This document shows positions 9,401 through 17,699 of a DNA stretch of 64,000 nucleotides, piece after piece. The translations under genes and the position numbers were made by a program. The stretch's first letter is position 1; each line of letters begins with the position of its first letter. Source of the stretch: Verrucolacustris sp044348085 (lineage in GTDB: Bacteria > Verrucomicrobiota > Verrucomicrobiia > Methylacidiphilales > Verrucolacustridaceae); NCBI GenBank assembly GCA_044348085.1, contig JBIKTM010000002.1, positions 81,233-145,232 on the forward strand, written 5' to 3'. Below the pieces are notes generated by a model that had not been told where the DNA came from, made no database searches, and saw nothing but the letters and a program-made list of their open reading frames with translations.

Positions 9401-9478
9401 GTTTTATTATTTTTGAATTAAACTATTCAGATAATTAAGTCCTTAAATTGACTAGAAACACGCACTTCTTGCAAGAGT

Positions 9479-11149
9479 TTAAATGCATAGTTGTTTTTTT
9501 GCTAAACAACTTTTAATTGGAGTTTCGGAAGGCTTTGATAATTTTGCCATAAGTATTTCGTGCAGCTTGTCTAATCCCGAGATAATAGGAATGCCATGGG
9601 CAGCGCGGTCGTCTTTTTGAATGATGCCAGACGGATCGTAGTAATAGGAGGGTTTGCCAAGGTTTCTAGCAACCAGTGCGGTTGAAGTGAATGGCATTGA
9701 TATGACCAGTGCACATCTTTTAATCAAGCGAGTTGCGGCTATATCTGGATCGATAACTAACATATTGGGAGAGGCTGCTAACTTTTCAAACACCGATTCA
9801 TAGGATTTTGCAATTTCCCTAATTTGGTTTAGGGCCAGTTTTCTCTTTCCCTTCCATGCCATAATCCAATCATGTTGAGCTGCTGCTACGTGTATATCGT
9901 TTAGAAAATCAAATCCAATGGCAGGCGTGTAATATTCCAAGACAGAGCCCAACACTTCATATATAGATTTACGTCTGGGCTGGATGTCGAACACAGCGAC
10001 TGTTCGAGAAGTTAGGTCCGGAAAGATGGCCGTTGAGTCGGCGTACCAGACCGGTCCTACAATTTCAACCCTTCCTTGATTTCCAACAAGCCTTTGAACG
10101 AAATTCGCTTGTTCCTGATCCCATACAAGATACCTACTCCAATTCATGTTTCGGTAGAAAGCGGGGGTTGACTGGTAGCCTTCTTTTGTTTTAAACGAGT
10201 CGCAGTTCGTGGAATAAAAATAAAAAGTTGATTTTGCGCCATTCGCCATAGCCTCATATAGCCATAATGGTTTTCTTGGATTAGAATTATGGAATAAGTA
10301 ATCGAGTGCAAAAGTGGGTTGATGCTTTGCGATGAAGGATTGCACACAGGGGCCAAACATTAAAGGGCTCCACCAATGGCCTTTTAGCATATCAAATAGG
10401 CACAGGCCTGCCGCGAAGCAGCCCCATAGAAAAAGCCGCAAAGTTTTCGACACTCCTTTCACCGGTGCTAAGGGATCCACAAAGCGGACGCTTACCCCTT
10501 TGAAACTGAGTTCGGGCGAACTTTTTACATTATGTCCAATAGTTTGGATTTCCGTTTCTCTACCCTGCCACTGCAGATACCAAGAGATGATATCATAACT
10601 ATCGCCATGTTCTTGTTGCGGCAAATTGTTCTTTGTTAGTCCTGCGAAATAAACGCTCCTTTCAGGATTGTCCGGTATTTTGCTAAAACTGGTTCTTATG
10701 CCCAATAATAGGTTTTTTGTTAAAAGAAACACTCCATAGCCAAAACAAAGGAATAAAAAGCCCTGCCACATCAAAGCGGACTTGATCTCTGACACATTCC
10801 ATCCAAGTGATCGTATTTTTCCCCTCCATATTTCGGGCAAAGGATGAGCGACCCGACCTTTTTTCTTTCCCAGACTTATGAGCAGGCTTTTGTTTAGCGA
10901 ATACATTCCAACTCTTATGACCAAAAAGTCGCGGATGGCTTCGTTGGCTTTATCTGTAGCGGCCCCGAAAAGATACCTCGAAATCTTACTTTTGGATATG
11001 CCCAACGGCATTTCGACCAAAGCAATCTGAGTATCCATGATGCGTGGTAGTTTATTGCATGCTCGTAGCAAACGATATCCACGCATCATCGCGGAGAGCT
11101 TTCGACGGTTGCGCCGCTTAATATATGCCGTGATTACCGGAATGTTCAT
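9479..11149 (-). CDS. PFTS-motif polysaccharide biosynthesis protein
   Basis: A 556-residue protein with the diagnostic C-terminal stretch ISMPFTSTALVARNLGKPS followed by YYYDPSG, which is how the 'polysaccharide biosynthesis PFTS motif' family is recognised (recalled name). The fold is probably GT-B-like, related to capsule and glycerophosphotransferase enzymes. A hydrophobic stretch FLFLCFGYGVFLL near residue 140 may be a membrane contact. I start it at ATG 11149 (MNIPVITAYIK), which overlaps the GNAT stop as ATGA; a longer frame to 11185 would overlap the GNAT gene by 40 bases and is less likely. Exact activity unknown. Confidence 0.7.
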   Translation of the reverse strand: MNIPVITAYIKRRNRRKLSAMMRGYRLLRACNKLPRIMDTQIALVEMPLGISKSKISRYLFGAATDKANEAIRDFLVIRVGMYSLNKSLLISLGKKKGRVAHPLPEIWRGKIRSLGWNVSEIKSALMWQGFLFLCFGYGVFLLTKNLLLGIRTSFSKIPDNPERSVYFAGLTKNNLPQQEHGDSYDIISWYLQWQGRETEIQTIGHNVKSSPELSFKGVSVRFVDPLAPVKGVSKTLRLFLWGCFAAGLCLFDMLKGHWWSPLMFGPCVQSFIAKHQPTFALDYLFHNSNPRKPLWLYEAMANGAKSTFYFYSTNCDSFKTKEGYQSTPAFYRNMNWSRYLVWDQEQANFVQRLVGNQGRVEIVGPVWYADSTAIFPDLTSRTVAVFDIQPRRKSIYEVLGSVLEYYTPAIGFDFLNDIHVAAAQHDWIMAWKGKRKLALNQIREIAKSYESVFEKLAASPNMLVIDPDIAATRLIKRCALVISMPFTSTALVARNLGKPSYYYDPSGIIQKDDRAAHGIPIISGLDKLHEILMAKLSKPSETPIKSCLAKKQLCI

Positions 11150-11661
11150 ATATTCCAAACCATGGTTGCCACATTGTCTGCACACATTGGGATATGGGGC
11201 GTAGACGCAATCTGGAATCCGGCCTTCCTGTACGCCCGAACTGCCGCTTCATTCTTTTTGTGTACTCCAAGAACGATTTGGTTGATATTTCGATGCCTTT
11301 TCAGCCAGATGGCACTTTCCATGATGGCTTCTGATGCCACCCCTATTCCACGATAAGCAGGATCTCCTATCAGAATTCCCATGACCGCATAACTTTTTTG
11401 TGAATCCACCGGTTGATACTTAATATTTCCAACATGCAAATTGTTGTCCTTGCCAAATATCCCTAGGAATAGCGTGTCCGGTAGGGCGCTCTGGATTCGC
11501 ACATATTCCCGCAAGCTTGTGATTGTTGATGTTCTTTTAGCCGCAGTGATGAATGATCGTACTCCTTCATTATTAAGCCACCCAAGATATCTGTCTGACA
11601 CATCTTCCTCTGTTAAAGTTTTTAGCAAGAATCGTTCTGTCTGAATAAGGATCGGCTCCAC
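11146..11661 (-). CDS. GNAT-family N-acetyltransferase (RimJ/RimL or PseH-like)
   Basis: The acetyl-CoA fold is shown by ILIQTERFLLKTLTEEDVSD at the start, then GILIGDPAYRGIGVASEA (the R/Q-x-x-G-x-A pyrophosphate loop) and NEAAVRAYRKAGFQ. Its position directly after PseI suggests a PseH-like role, N-acetylating the 4-amino group of a nucleotide-linked amino sugar. The frame is open back to ATG 11859, but that would overlap pseI by 122 bases and add residues unlike the family. I use GTG at 11661, giving 171 residues, the usual length for PseH. No clear Shine-Dalgarno supports either choice. Confidence 0.72.
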   Translation of the reverse strand: MEPILIQTERFLLKTLTEEDVSDRYLGWLNNEGVRSFITAAKRTSTITSLREYVRIQSALPDTLFLGIFGKDNNLHVGNIKYQPVDSQKSYAVMGILIGDPAYRGIGVASEAIMESAIWLKRHRNINQIVLGVHKKNEAAVRAYRKAGFQIASTPHIPMCADNVATMVWNI

Positions 11662-11737
11662 ACTTTTAATGATTATTGATTTATTGATTGATGTTTTTTG
11701 CGTCCGAAAATGACGTGCAAAATGGTATGTTGCATTT

Positions 11738-12760
11738 TCAACCAAGCAGGCTCCACGCCAGAGCCGTACCCATCTTAACGTCACTTTTGATCTTTTTCCC
11801 CAATATTTGATCCAGATGCTTGGGAGGGAGTCCGAGTCCAGGACGTATCGCACGGACATTTTCTTTTGTCAGGATATCTCCCGCCTTGAGGTCTTTGACG
11901 ATGTAAAGGGATCTCCGAAATGTAATGGACGACTTTTCCGCCTTTGTTGGACCCACATAGGCTTTCCCCATTGATTCCCAGGCCCTACCTGTTTCTTCGA
12001 CAAGTTGCTTCATTTCGTCAGGTTCCATGGAGAATGCGCTGTCCACTCCTCCATCCGAACGCTTCAGGGTAAAATGCTTCTCAATGACTGTTGCACCAAG
12101 AGCAACACTGGCTACGGCTACCCCAATCCCAAGGGTATGGTCAGACAGTCCTATTTCACACCCATATCGATCCCGAAGATATGGTATCGTGAGTAGGTTG
12201 CTATTTTCAGGGGTAGCGGGATAAGTGCTCGTGCACTTCAGCAGGATAAGATTTTTACAGCCCGCTTTCCGTGCCGCATTTACTGATTCATCCAGCTCTT
12301 CAAGAGTGGCCATCCCAGTGGAAATGATTAGTGGTTTACCTGTGGATGCCACACGCTGAATCAATGGAATATCTGTGTTTTCGAAAGAGGCGATTTTATA
12401 GGCTGGTGACCCCAATTTCTCTAAAAAGTCCACCGATGTTTCATCAAAAGGCGTACTGAAGCAGATGAGCCCGAGTTTTCTCGCATGTGCGAAGATGGGC
12501 TTATGCCAATCCCACGGAGTATGTGCGATTTTATAAAGGTCGTAGAGGCTTTGGCCCTTCCAAGGGCTCTTCTCATCTGAAATAAAGAATTCACGCTCTT
12601 TCAGGTCAAGTGTCATGGTATCGGCGGTATATGTCTGAAGCTTGATCGCGTGTGCCCCTGTCCTAGCTGCGGCCTCAACAATCTCCAGTGCCCGCTCCAG
12701 GGACTGGTTATGATTGCCGGACATCTCGGCAATAATAAAGGGCCTTGCCCCATTTCTCAT
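11738..12760 (-). CDS. pseI: Pseudaminic acid synthase (NeuB family)
   Basis: NeuB-family PEP-condensing synthase: FIIAEMSGNHNQSLERALEI at the N-terminus, HAIKLQTYTADTMTLD, the metal and PEP region GLSDHTLGIGVA, IEKHFTLKRSDGGVDSAFS, and a C-terminal SAF (antifreeze-like) domain around LKAGDILTKENVRAIRPGLG. The IKLQTYTADTMT and SGNHNQ wording matches PseI rather than sialate NeuB. It condenses a 6-deoxy-diacetamido-hexose with phosphoenolpyruvate. A strong Shine-Dalgarno (GGAGGA, 6 bases before) favours ATG at 12760 over the in-frame ATG at 12781 that overlaps the formyltransferase stop. Predicted length 340 residues. Confidence 0.85.
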   Translation of the reverse strand: MRNGARPFIIAEMSGNHNQSLERALEIVEAAARTGAHAIKLQTYTADTMTLDLKEREFFISDEKSPWKGQSLYDLYKIAHTPWDWHKPIFAHARKLGLICFSTPFDETSVDFLEKLGSPAYKIASFENTDIPLIQRVASTGKPLIISTGMATLEELDESVNAARKAGCKNLILLKCTSTYPATPENSNLLTIPYLRDRYGCEIGLSDHTLGIGVAVASVALGATVIEKHFTLKRSDGGVDSAFSMEPDEMKQLVEETGRAWESMGKAYVGPTKAEKSSITFRRSLYIVKDLKAGDILTKENVRAIRPGLGLPPKHLDQILGKKIKSDVKMGTALAWSLLG

Positions 12761-12777
12761 GCTGACTCCTCCAATTT

Positions 12778-13350
12778 TCATTTCAAGGCAATGCCCATCA
12801 CTTTTCTAATCGGAGTATTCCACCCCTCTGTCAATAAAGGCAGGAACGGATTTTTGTCTGCACTTCTATGATAGGATCCGGCTACGGTTTGTTTTCTTGG
12901 AGAAACTTCCGCTTTTCGTATGTGCTCCCATTGACTTATGAACAAATCTTCCATTCCACAGATAAGACGCTGGTATGAGCTTTGTAAGGTGTCTTTGCCC
13001 ACATCATGCAGAATTTTCCGCTGGCATAGAATCGGTCCTGTATCGATGCCATCATCCATTTGGTGAATGGATACACCACTCGGCGTCATTTCAAGAAAGC
13101 TCCATAAGTTAGGATCTGCTCCACGGTTCCATGGAAGATAGGAAATGTGTAAATTGATAATCTTATTAGGAAAGCGACTAATAATTGAGGCAGGCACAAC
13201 AAACCGGAATCCGAAGCTTATGACAAAATCTTTTCCTTGGAGTATGCCTGAATCCTCCATTACTTTTTCCTTATAACATGTTAAAGAATCCCGTTTTAGA
13301 ATATTCTCGGATATCTTTGCGTTCGGAGCCCCAAGATACAGAATATTCAA
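12778..13350 (-). CDS. Formyltransferase-fold protein (sugar N-formyltransferase-like)
   Basis: A 190-residue protein with the formyl-THF transferase core only. The catalytic Asn-His pair lies in IINLHISYLPWNRGADPN and the catalytic Asp in QMDDGIDTGPILCQ. It lacks the C-terminal tRNA-binding domain of Fmt. Sugar N-formyltransferases of O-antigen loci transfer formyl from N10-formyl-THF to an amino sugar. Placed directly before pseI, it may formylate an amino group of the nonulosonic acid or its precursor. Its stop overlaps a potential pseI ATG (ATGA). Confidence 0.78.
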   Translation of the reverse strand: MNILYLGAPNAKISENILKRDSLTCYKEKVMEDSGILQGKDFVISFGFRFVVPASIISRFPNKIINLHISYLPWNRGADPNLWSFLEMTPSGVSIHQMDDGIDTGPILCQRKILHDVGKDTLQSSYQRLICGMEDLFISQWEHIRKAEVSPRKQTVAGSYHRSADKNPFLPLLTEGWNTPIRKVMGIALK

Positions 13351-13356
13351 TTTTAA

Positions 13357-13554
13357 TTATTTGCTGAATTTTTTAAATAATCGGGATACTTCGTCATCCG
13401 CTTTGTTGATTCTTATCATTAGTTTTCGCGCTTCTCGTGGTGAGTTTCGAAATGCGATTCTCAATACATCCATCCAGTTGATATTATTTTTTGTTCGGAC
13501 TTTTTCAACTTCGTCAATAATTTCTAGATAGTATTTCGTTGGTTTTAGTTTCAT
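13357..13554 (-). CDS. Small conserved-looking 65-residue protein of the nonulosonate locus
   Basis: The frame encodes 65 residues (MKLKPTKYYLEIIDEVEK...), strongly charged and predicted all-helical, with a central NNINWMDVLRIAFRNSPREA and a lysine-rich end. It sits 13 bases after the aminotransferase and 6 bases before the formyltransferase, on the same strand, so it is almost certainly part of the operon. I do not recognise a named family with certainty; I have the impression of similar short proteins in sialic-acid-type loci. A role as an adaptor or small subunit for a neighbouring enzyme is possible but unproven. Confidence 0.65.
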   Translation of the reverse strand: MKLKPTKYYLEIIDEVEKVRTKNNINWMDVLRIAFRNSPREARKLMIRINKADDEVSRLFKKFSK

Positions 13555-13567
13555 GGCTGTTTCCTTA

Positions 13568-14935
13568 TTAGTTTAATCTCCTGAAAGCCGAATGGCAGAT
13601 TGGTCCACTGAGTAGGCTTTTTACGTCAACCCCTTCTTCGCACCCTTTGACCAAAGAAAATATCGGATCCAAGGCTTCAAAGAACTTTTCGACAAGCGCC
13701 GGTCTGTGTTCAATGCAGCTGTAAACGCAGTTTCCAGCCAGATAACCCTTTTTTAGCATCTCTTGGGTGATCAGCGTCTTGTAGGCAAGCGCTTGCGGAC
13801 TTTTGAAAGTAAATCCCGTTAATGCAGGAAGACCCCAGTGTTCGATTTCAAGCCCATACTTATCCGCCAAACTTTGCCACCCTGTACGTATCGTGCAACC
13901 TGTCTCAGTGATTTGCTCCCAGGACTTTTCCTTTTGCATCACTTCCAATGTTTTTAATGCTGCGGTGGGTCCAATCCTTTCCGTCCAAAAGGTGCTGCTG
14001 ATAAAGCTTTTTTGTGCTGCTTCCATTACCTTCTTCTTTCCGATGACTGCAGTGATGGCGTACCCGTTTCCCAAGGCTTTACCAAACATCGCCATATCCG
14101 GATTCACCCCATATTTCAGGTGGAGCCCCCCATAAGTTTCCCGAAAGCCTGAGGTACACTCGTCAAAGATCAGCACGATCCCGCGGTCCGTGGCCAATTT
14201 TCTTACTTTTTGTAAAAAATTATCCTGCGGACCCTGATTTCGCATGACTTCCATTTTAATGACGCCGATGTCATGGGTTTTCACCAACTCTTCCAGTTGT
14301 GAGAAATTGTTATAGGTGAAGGGGAAAACTGTTCCGCGAAGATTCCTGGGGACTCCTTGGGGCTCTAGTCCGGGCAAAAGATGACCATCCAAACTTTTGT
14401 CATCCCCTAAATTGGCTGATAGATACCAGTCGTGCCATCCGTGGTAGCCACAGATCGCCACCTTCTCCTTCCCAGTAGCCGCACGGGCGATCCGAATCGC
14501 TATCGCATTCGCCTCTCCGCCTGACCTAGCAAAGCGAACCATCTCGGCCCACGGATGGAGTTCAATCAACTTTTCGGCCAGATAAACCTCTTCGGGGCAG
14601 TTCAGGGTGGACATGTTGCCCTTGTTGACGACCTGATGAACCGCCTCATCCACCTCGGGATGGCCGTAGCCAAGAATATTGGTGCCGATGCCCATAATCG
14701 ACATATCGATGTACTCTTTCCCGTCCAAATCCCAAACCTTGCAACCTTTGGCCTTGCTGAAGTAGGCGGGCCACTGGTCGGGTAGAAACATTTCGGGTCG
14801 CTTCGATAGAAGCATGTTGCCGCCGGGAATCATAGTTTTGGCCTTTTTCCACAAAGCTTGACCAGTCCCCAATAAATCTTTTTTCCCCTTCAAGGCTGTA
14901 GCGGAGCCGGTAGGGATCTTGGTTTTTACGGGCAT
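13568..14935 (-). CDS. Class III PLP aminotransferase (glutamate-1-semialdehyde aminomutase-like)
   Basis: Fold type I PLP enzyme of the GSA/HemL group: FARSGGEANAIAIRIARAATG, GYHGWHDWYLS, IFDECTSGFRETYGG (Asp contacting PLP) and AMFGKALGNGYAITAV with the Schiff-base Lys. HemL itself is a haem enzyme, but a copy inside a nonulosonate cluster next to NeuB and a cytidylyltransferase more likely transaminates a keto sugar or keto-deoxy acid. ATG at 14935 (MPVKTKIPTG) is preceded by GGAAGAG about 8 bases upstream and overlaps the cytidylyltransferase end by 10 bases. An upstream ATG at 14968 is less likely. Confidence 0.82.
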   Translation of the reverse strand: MPVKTKIPTGSATALKGKKDLLGTGQALWKKAKTMIPGGNMLLSKRPEMFLPDQWPAYFSKAKGCKVWDLDGKEYIDMSIMGIGTNILGYGHPEVDEAVHQVVNKGNMSTLNCPEEVYLAEKLIELHPWAEMVRFARSGGEANAIAIRIARAATGKEKVAICGYHGWHDWYLSANLGDDKSLDGHLLPGLEPQGVPRNLRGTVFPFTYNNFSQLEELVKTHDIGVIKMEVMRNQGPQDNFLQKVRKLATDRGIVLIFDECTSGFRETYGGLHLKYGVNPDMAMFGKALGNGYAITAVIGKKKVMEAAQKSFISSTFWTERIGPTAALKTLEVMQKEKSWEQITETGCTIRTGWQSLADKYGLEIEHWGLPALTGFTFKSPQALAYKTLITQEMLKKGYLAGNCVYSCIEHRPALVEKFFEALDPIFSLVKGCEEGVDVKSLLSGPICHSAFRRLN

Positions 14936-15708
14936 GGGACCAGCTCTTCCTTGGTAAGCCACAGCCATTCTGGCTTCGCGTAGGGTTCCGCCAAAGCTCG
15001 GACCTTTGGATTGGCATCAAGAAAGCAGATAATTTCAGCCACGGGAATTAAGGGTGCTTGCTGTTTAAGGGCAAGGTAAGCGGAGCGGCACAAAGCCAGA
15101 TCCTCCGGGTAGTCGACGGTTAGACGCAATTCTGGTCGGCAAACATCTTTCGGAACGGGAATAGCTTCAACTTTGAAGTCGGATCGATGCTCTCGAATAT
15201 AGAGGCTGCAGAGTTCGGAACGATGTCTCGAATCTCCAAGTTTATGGGACTCTTCTAAAGCCCTCAAGGTGTAGATTTCAAAGTGAGCGCCTTCGGGAAG
15301 TCCATCGACTGCAGTTACGTCGTTCCCGTGCTGAACATGTCTCTTCCATGCTTCCTCCACACCTTCGTGATACATATAGGGTGATTCTGTAGTGACCCGA
15401 AATACGTCTGTACCTTCCTCGGCACGGCATCCTTGGATCAGGCGTTGCAAAACATCCTGAGGATCGCCATGAATCGAACCAATCGCGTGTTTGTGGGCAA
15501 CCCCGTGAAAGGGCTCGTTGGCCAAGCCCTCGGAAACAGCCAGAACAATGGAAGAAATACAGGTTTTTCTTTTTACGCTAGAAATAATCTGGTCAAGAAT
15601 CGTCACCCCTTTGGCTGGGTCGAGGTTCTGGAGGGGTTTTCCATAAAGACGCGATCCTTCCGCCCTACAGGCGAGAACGGCAACCAGGCGGCGTGATTTG
15701 AGGCTCAC
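14926..15708 (-). CDS. SpsF/NeuA-like cytidylyltransferase
   Basis: Nucleotidyltransferase fold: VAVLACRAEGSRLYGKPLQNL at the N-terminus is the NTP-binding loop seen in SpsF, PseF and NeuA. Further motifs are SSIVLAVSEG and FRVTTESPYMY. At 260 residues it fits. Next to a NeuB-type synthase it should make the CMP-activated nonulosonic acid. The start is GTG at 15708, overlapping the synthase stop as GTGA. This is the second cytidylyltransferase of the locus, distinct from the KdsB-like one at 2939, so two different acids may be activated. Confidence 0.78.
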   Translation of the reverse strand: MSLKSRRLVAVLACRAEGSRLYGKPLQNLDPAKGVTILDQIISSVKRKTCISSIVLAVSEGLANEPFHGVAHKHAIGSIHGDPQDVLQRLIQGCRAEEGTDVFRVTTESPYMYHEGVEEAWKRHVQHGNDVTAVDGLPEGAHFEIYTLRALEESHKLGDSRHRSELCSLYIREHRSDFKVEAIPVPKDVCRPELRLTVDYPEDLALCRSAYLALKQQAPLIPVAEIICFLDANPKVRALAEPYAKPEWLWLTKEELVPCP

Positions 15709-16718
15709 TTTTTGTAAAGAAATCTTTTAAAAATAGGGTGATGCCGGGGTATTTTTCTAGAAACCCTTGAACCAAGAACCTCTTTAGGATCCAAAATGGC
15801 TGGCAGAGTCTCCTGCTTGTCTACGCGCAGAAGCTTTAGGTCTTCTTTTCTCAAAAGATTTCCTTTTTTAAGTTTTCTTGCTGCCACAACAATTTTAGCG
15901 GACTTAGAACGATACTTTTTCTCATCTGAACCCGGTTCGAGTGCAGATGAGCCTAGGGCTTTTCCATATTTCCGGATTTTTTTGACGAACTTCTTAAAAC
16001 AGGCTGGAGGCAAAGCGGATACATAGTCTTCTAGTTGAAGCTCACGATCCAGGGTTATATGTTTTTCCACGACAGAGACCCCAAAAGGCAAAGCCAGAAG
16101 GGAAAGTTCAAGAGAATCCTCTGTGGCGCCGTCACTATGATCCATAAAACCAATTCCGGCTGGCTGACACAGTGCGGCTAGCGTGCCAAGCCGAAGTAGG
16201 TTGTTAGCGCCCAAGGGGGTGGGTTCAGCCTGGAACCCATGCATCATTGTTACGCGTGTAGTTTTGATCCCTGGATGACGCTCAAACAATGAGCTGAGAT
16301 TTTTTTCTCCCAATCCCCCTAGTCCAAGGAGGGTATGCTTTCCTGTGTTTAGAGCCGCCCTGATCAGGCCGTCATTATAGAAATCTGTTGCATGAATTTT
16401 CAGGCCCTCAGCGCCAAGAGCAAGGGCCATACGCAAGGACTTCTTACCAAAGACATCAAAGTAGAGTTCAACGCCCTCTTTTTTTGTTTCACCAGCTACG
16501 TCTTTCCAACAAGCTGCTGGCATTTCCAATTTTTTGAATAAATCATAATATTTATAGCTAGGGGTGGCAATTTCATCGGCATAAACGAGTTGGAATTTAA
16601 CCGCGTCAGCCCCAGCCCGGGCCGCTGCCTGAACCAGAAGCCGCGCCAGCAACGGGTCCCCTTCGAATCCTTGAGCCGCTTCAGCAATAATAAATGGCTT
16701 TTTTGATTTCTTTTTCAT
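15705..16718 (-). CDS. Divergent NeuB-family nonulosonic acid synthase (SpsE-like)
   Basis: NeuB fold: FIIAEAAQGFEGDPLLARLL, ADAVKFQLVYADEIATPSY, GFMDHSDGATEDSLELS, VVEKHITLDRELQLEDY, then a C-terminal SAF domain (KLKKGNLLRKEDLKLLRV). It is clearly paralogous to PseI at 11738 but far diverged: AAQGFEG replaces the usual GNHNG-type loop and the phosphate region differs, so the substrate probably differs. ATG at 16718 (MKKKSKKPF) follows the aldo/keto reductase stop by 1 base and has GGAAAT upstream. A longer frame to 16886 would overlap that gene and is rejected. Confidence 0.8.
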   Translation of the reverse strand: MKKKSKKPFIIAEAAQGFEGDPLLARLLVQAAARAGADAVKFQLVYADEIATPSYKYYDLFKKLEMPAACWKDVAGETKKEGVELYFDVFGKKSLRMALALGAEGLKIHATDFYNDGLIRAALNTGKHTLLGLGGLGEKNLSSLFERHPGIKTTRVTMMHGFQAEPTPLGANNLLRLGTLAALCQPAGIGFMDHSDGATEDSLELSLLALPFGVSVVEKHITLDRELQLEDYVSALPPACFKKFVKKIRKYGKALGSSALEPGSDEKKYRSKSAKIVVAARKLKKGNLLRKEDLKLLRVDKQETLPAILDPKEVLGSRVSRKIPRHHPIFKRFLYKK

Positions 16719-16719
16719 T

Positions 16720-17595
16720 TTAACATTTCCAGTTTCGAGGATCGAACTCCGGCTTCCAAGCAGGTGATAAAAATTGCAGATTTTGAGTATCGTCGGCAAG
16801 ACTTTCAAGAATCCCCTGAAATTCTTCGAGTCTAGTAACACCGAACACAATTTTGGCGTGTTTGGAAGCTTGCAACACATGGCCAAGTGCTCCCTGCAAA
16901 GGGGTTAAACCGCGTTCCCGACACCTATTTCTAAATTGTTCGGCTTGATTCACCACATCCTTTGGAACAGCACTTTTGACTTGCGGCTTTTCAAGCAAAA
17001 CACCTTGTAAGAATACGCTGCGGATCTGCACTTCAATTTTATTTTCGATAAAACGGTCGATCGCACCGCCTTCAAAAAGCCGGTTATCGAGGGCGTTGGC
17101 AGGCAACTGCGTGATCTTGAACCCGTGCCTCTGGCATAGATCCAGGGCTTGTTTAGGCTCGTAAGAAGATAAGCCCACCTTGCCTACCACGCCTTGTTCC
17201 ACCAGATGATGAAGCGCTTGTACAATTTGATCGGCATTATCCCCGCTGAGGCACTCCTCATTATGAAGAAGAAGATTTTCGACCTGATCCACCTGCAACC
17301 GATCCAAGGACTGAGCAAGTTTTCCCTTAACGGACTCAGCCCCTTCATCAAGGCTAAGATGAATCTTGGTGGTGATCAAAAAATCTCTGACCCCAGTCTT
17401 GCCGAGCTCCACCTCTGCCCGGCCATAGGCCTGGGCAGTGTCCAGTTCACTGATTCCGTTATCACGACACATCTTTATAATGGCTTTGATTTCTTTGAGA
17501 GGCACTTCTCCACTGGTGTTAGTGGCTCCATAGTCCATCCCGAAGCTGGCCGTGCCAAGAATAAGTCTTTTTTTTATTTTATCCTTAAAATACAC
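16720..17595 (-). CDS. Aldo/keto reductase
   Basis: AKR barrel motifs are present: LILGTASFGMDYGATN at the N-terminus, ELDTAQAYGRAEVELGK with the catalytic Asp and Tyr, ITTKIHLSLD with the catalytic Lys, and LLLHNEE in place of the usual His loop. At 291 residues it is typical. It should reduce or oxidise a sugar carbonyl with NAD(P)H. It is the first gene of a compact block (reductase, NeuB2, SpsF-like, GSA-like aminotransferase) that reads as one pathway, so it probably works on the nonulosonic acid or its precursor. Confidence 0.8.
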   Translation of the reverse strand: MYFKDKIKKRLILGTASFGMDYGATNTSGEVPLKEIKAIIKMCRDNGISELDTAQAYGRAEVELGKTGVRDFLITTKIHLSLDEGAESVKGKLAQSLDRLQVDQVENLLLHNEECLSGDNADQIVQALHHLVEQGVVGKVGLSSYEPKQALDLCQRHGFKITQLPANALDNRLFEGGAIDRFIENKIEVQIRSVFLQGVLLEKPQVKSAVPKDVVNQAEQFRNRCRERGLTPLQGALGHVLQASKHAKIVFGVTRLEEFQGILESLADDTQNLQFLSPAWKPEFDPRNWKC

Positions 17596-17699
17596 CTTGA
17601 TTTCTTTAACACCTTTATATCACATTAAGTCTTTGTTTCTCACAATATTAAAAATGATGGATGAATGACAACACATTATCTAATGTCGGTTGATGGTGA

